NCBI GenBank assembly: GCA_046537735.1
Contig: JBKHKH010000102.1
Span: forward strand, 1 to 7,042
Reading direction: 5' to 3'
Length of the DNA stretch: 7,042 bases
Source: JdFR-22 sp046537735
Lineage (GTDB): Archaea > Halobacteriota > Archaeoglobi > Archaeoglobales > Archaeoglobaceae
The notes beneath the pieces were generated by a model. It was not told where the DNA came from. It did not search any database and saw nothing but the letters and a program-made list of their open reading frames with translations. The position numbers and the translations under genes are program-made. This document shows, piece by piece, positions 4,883 to 7,042 of the stretch (positions within the stretch are counted from its first letter, which is position 1; every line of letters begins with the position of its first letter).

Positions 4883-6547
4883 ATGTGGAGGCTATATAAT
4901 CATAAAAGAAATGAAGCTGTACATCCTCTCCATTACCAGTCTAAGAGCCAGTATGATGTGGTAAAAGAGATAGTTGATGCTCTTCAAGAAGTGGATACTG
5001 TTTTTTTACAGGGAGCAGTGGGTACAGGAAAGAGCGTGGTTGCTCTCCATCTGATAGCCGAATTCGGTAAAGGGATCATTCAAACTCCCACTAAAGCCCT
5101 GGAGAGCCAGTATCAGAAGGATTATCAGGAAGGTGACTTGTGTATCCTGATGGATGAGGGCACCCCCCTTAATGTAGAGCAAATAAAAGGGAGGAACAAC
5201 TTCTCTTGCCCCTACTTCTACAACAGGGTGAAATGCGATTACAAAAGCTTGCCATGTTCAAGACCTCTCAGGAAAGAGGAGAGCAGGTTAGAGGTCGCCA
5301 GAGAATGCCCCTACTGGTCGCCAGTTATCAGGAAGCCCATTGCCGAAAATTATGCACAGCAGCTGAACGCTGCGATGAGCGAATACGAGGCTGTGGGAGG
5401 TACCTACGGTTTTGTTCACCGCAAAGAGAACTGCCCATATTATGATCAGTACCAGGGCTATGTTAAGGGTGGAGCTGCCGTTATTATGAATTCCGCTCTG
5501 TGGGATATAGAAACTTTTTCGGGAAGGAAAGCTGCAGTCCCTATAGAAATAATAGATGAAGGGGACGCTTACCTGGATGGTCTCTGCTTCCGCATCAGTG
5601 TGGGAAAAGAGAAACTGGACGGGATCTTCAAGAGATACCAGGATATGATAGAGGGCGATTTCAGAGAAGACTTGGTTAAAGAGTTTAACAGGCTTCTGGA
5701 AGACTATCAGGGCTATATAGGGTCAGTGGGTCCTCTAGTACATTTTCTTGACAATCTGGTTGAGCTACAGGATATCACCAGAGCTGGTGAGCTGAACAGA
5801 CTGAAGATAATAAGTATGTATGCTCATGAAGCTTACGTTGTAGTTAATAAAGACCGCATGATGTTCTATCTTGCAGAGCCGTCTTTTGTCCTTAAAGAGG
5901 TTCGAAAAAGAAGTGGAAAGCTGGTCTTTATGTCAGCTACTTTTCAGGACCTCTCTGTCCTGGAGGAGGTTTACGGTCTTGAGCCCGGAGAATACAAATT
6001 TTGTTTTGGAGAAGAGCGCCATCCAGGAACTGTTTACGCCATGAGAACTGGTAGTGAAGCAGCTGTGAATTTTAAAAGGTGGAAAAATGGCCAATTCAGA
6101 GAGCAGTACTTCCAGCTCAGGGATTCAATAGTAGAAAAAGCAAGACCACCCAAGCTGGTACAGGTATGGGGTAAGAAATACGCCAAAGGAGTGGAGAAGG
6201 ACTTCAAGAGTATAAATGTTCTGGAGGATGGAGAAGAGGACTGGAGTACTGTGGCCTCCAGGGGTCTGGACCTTGCTGACGACAAATGCAGATCGATCAT
6301 TTTGCTCAAGTGTCCTTTCCCCGATGCCAAAGACCCTATACTACAAACTATGAAGCATAAACTGGGTGAGAAAGCGTTCTGGAAGTACTATAATGATATC
6401 GCAGAGAGAAACTTGATCCAGCAGGTAGGAAGAGGAGTGAGAAACGAAAATGATTGGGTAGAAGTATGGAGTCCGGATGAGTGGGTCTTCTCCAAGCTGG
6501 CGAAAGTATGGAGAGGCAGGATCATCGAAACTCCTGCTGTGGTCTAA
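4883..6547 (+). CDS. XPD/DinG-like (Rad3-family) Fe-S DNA helicase, divergent
   Basis: A superfamily 2 ATP-dependent helicase, probably 5'-to-3' on DNA and acting in repair or replication. Motifs in order: Q-like region near 18-25, Walker A GAVGTGKS at 44-51, motif Ia QTPTKALESQY at 67-77, motif II DEGD at 225-228, motif III SAT at 351-353, motif V SRGLDL at 459-464 and motif VI QQVGRGVR at 513-520. Between Ia and II a GRNNFSC entry leads to cysteines 109, 118, 125, 142 and 184, the place of the [4Fe-4S] domain in XPD and DinG; CPYYDQY with C184 followed by a VIMNSALW segment matches the usual last ligand. DEGD replaces the usual DEAH, five cysteines occur rather than four, and motif IV is weak. 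At 554 residues it is shorter than typical XPD. ATG 4883 is the only usable start: an in-frame ATG at 4862 meets a stop. radA follows on the same strand after 147 bp. The fold call is firm; orthology to XPD is not. Confidence 0.9.
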   Translation: MWRLYNHKRNEAVHPLHYQSKSQYDVVKEIVDALQEVDTVFLQGAVGTGKSVVALHLIAEFGKGIIQTPTKALESQYQKDYQEGDLCILMDEGTPLNVEQIKGRNNFSCPYFYNRVKCDYKSLPCSRPLRKEESRLEVARECPYWSPVIRKPIAENYAQQLNAAMSEYEAVGGTYGFVHRKENCPYYDQYQGYVKGGAAVIMNSALWDIETFSGRKAAVPIEIIDEGDAYLDGLCFRISVGKEKLDGIFKRYQDMIEGDFREDLVKEFNRLLEDYQGYIGSVGPLVHFLDNLVELQDITRAGELNRLKIISMYAHEAYVVVNKDRMMFYLAEPSFVLKEVRKRSGKLVFMSATFQDLSVLEEVYGLEPGEYKFCFGEERHPGTVYAMRTGSEAAVNFKRWKNGQFREQYFQLRDSIVEKARPPKLVQVWGKKYAKGVEKDFKSINVLEDGEEDWSTVASRGLDLADDKCRSIILLKCPFPDAKDPILQTMKHKLGEKAFWKYYNDIAERNLIQQVGRGVRNENDWVEVWSPDEWVFSKLAKVWRGRIIETPAVV

Positions 6548-6593
6548 GGATTTATTCTTATATTGTTTCACTTTCAAAACACTCAAAAAGTAA

Positions 6594-6604
6594 TTTTTAC
6601 ATAT
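6594..6604 (+). promoter_or_regulatory. Weak TATA-like box upstream of radA
   Basis: TTTTTACATAT after an A-rich stretch (CAAAAAGTAA) is the best TATA-like element in the 147 bp gap. It would place the start near 6630 with a leader of about 65 bases including the small repeats at 6615-6642. Read-through from the helicase gene is an alternative, because no clear terminator other than T-rich sequence at 6550-6575 is visible. Confidence 0.25.
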
Positions 6605-6614
6605 CCATCCATGT

Positions 6615-6642
6615 CAATTACAATTATTCAAATTGGTTGAAT
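6615..6642. repeat. Small repeat cluster upstream of radA
   Basis: CAATTA is duplicated in tandem (6615-6626), overlapping by one base a perfect 6 bp inverted repeat ATTCAA-ATTGG-TTGAAT (6626-6642). It could be a regulatory site for radA or a short RNA hairpin; the AT-rich composition makes chance a serious alternative. Confidence 0.3.
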
Positions 6643-6694
6643 GAGTTAGGCTGGAAGTAAAAGGTCAAAATTCAATTATAGGAGAAATGATAAA

Positions 6695-7042
6695 ATGGAA
6701 GAGGGAAATGACGAGAATAATAAGGTAGAGCTCGAGGATTTGCCCAGTGTGGGGCCCGCAATCGCCGAAAAACTGAGGGAGGCTGGTTTCACTGCAGTTG
6801 ACGCTATTGCAGTTGCCTCGCCTAATGAGCTGGCTACAGCAGCAGAAATAGGAGAGTCCAATGCTGCCAAAATAATATCTGCAGCACGTTCTATGGCCCA
6901 AATAGGAGGATTTGAGAGTGGCGAAGCTATTTTAGAGAGAAGGAAAAGAGTTAAGAGAATAAATACGGGAAGCACTGAGCTTAACCGGCTTTTAGGAGGG
7001 GGTGTAGAGACCCAGTCAATAACAGAGTTGTTCGGTGAGTTC
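6695..7042 (+). CDS. radA: Archaeal RadA recombinase, 5' part (truncated by window edge)
   Basis: RadA is the archaeal RecA/Rad51 homologue that forms filaments on single-stranded DNA and carries out ATP-dependent strand exchange in homologous recombination. The visible 116 residues contain an acidic N-terminus (1-15), a helix-hairpin-helix DNA-binding domain with LPSVGPAIAEKL (16-27), and the AVASPNELA and AKIISAAR helices (39-65). The polymerisation motif GGFESGEAIL (71-80) has Phe73, and INTGSTELNRLLGGGVET (89-106) leads into the ATPase core. The window ends in GEF, the first residues of the Walker A motif. The ATG at 6695 is preceded by GGAG at 6681-6684, a slightly long spacing of 10 bases; the ATG at 6687 is out of frame. 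About two thirds of a typical ~320-350-residue RadA is missing. The identification is secure. Confidence 0.97.
   Translation, partial: MEEGNDENNKVELEDLPSVGPAIAEKLREAGFTAVDAIAVASPNELATAAEIGESNAAKIISAARSMAQIGGFESGEAILERRKRVKRINTGSTELNRLLGGGVETQSITELFGEF

Noticed and set aside
4887..4891. GGAGG within the first codons of the helicase as a ribosome site for a later start
   Set aside because: No in-frame ATG, GTG or TTG follows at suitable distance, so it cannot direct a start of the helicase frame.
6585..6600. AAAAAGTAATTTTTAC as a hairpin terminator
   Set aside because: The arms are only A/T pairs and too weak; archaeal termination usually relies on T-runs, and the element may equally be part of a TATA box.
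6676..6975. 99-codon and 78-codon minus-strand frames over the radA start
   Set aside because: They lie antisense to conserved RadA sequence; the hydrophobic translation is a by-product of Glu/Ala-rich codons on the other strand.
1..7042. Mobile element, CRISPR array, toxin-antitoxin or phage module
   Set aside because: No transposase, integrase, spaced direct repeats or small paired genes were seen; all long frames are accounted for by cellular-type genes.

Overview
This window is almost certainly chromosomal DNA of a euryarchaeon, most plausibly of the Thermoplasmata or a relative. The strongest evidence is the 5' part of a RadA recombinase gene at the right end, with an archaeal HhH domain and polymerisation motif. 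Further support comes from an archaeal-type 1-Cys peroxiredoxin, a site-2 protease with the C-terminal HPPPLND signature of archaeal members, an iron-sulfur XPD/DinG-like helicase, AGA/AGG- and ATA-rich codon use, and BRE/TATA-like boxes about 25-30 bp before several starts. The Thermoplasmata placement is an inference from the style of the RadA and peroxiredoxin sequences.

Layout from left to right: a peroxiredoxin (minus, C-terminus cut by the left edge), preceded by its own TATA box and Shine-Dalgarno site. Upstream of it on the same strand is a 503-residue adenylate-forming (ANL/GH3-like) enzyme. This enzyme is divergent from a 155-residue four-helix membrane protein with two cysteine clusters; the ~100 bp between them holds a TTTAAA-centred box that can be read both ways plus a second TATA near the membrane-protein start. 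Next is a 225-residue orphan protein on the plus strand, then, convergent with a 23 bp gap, a site-2-type intramembrane metalloprotease (minus). A 186 bp divergent region carries an inverted repeat at the protease start site, a long-range 9 bp inverted repeat and a tandem AGTTT run. It leads to a 554-residue helicase (plus) with an unusual DEGD motif II and five cysteines in the Fe-S region. After 147 bp with small repeats, radA begins and runs off the right edge.

The genes do not form one obvious operon: most appear to have their own promoter, and orientations alternate. A loose theme is stress and DNA maintenance (peroxide removal, intramembrane proteolysis, helicase, recombinase). No mobile element, CRISPR array, rRNA or tRNA was seen, and no stretch over 300 bp lacks a gene. 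I did not find a clear new multi-gene system. The most interesting items are the internally duplicated Cys-cluster membrane protein facing the unassigned adenylating enzyme, the atypical Fe-S helicase next to radA, and the operator-like palindrome at the protease promoter.
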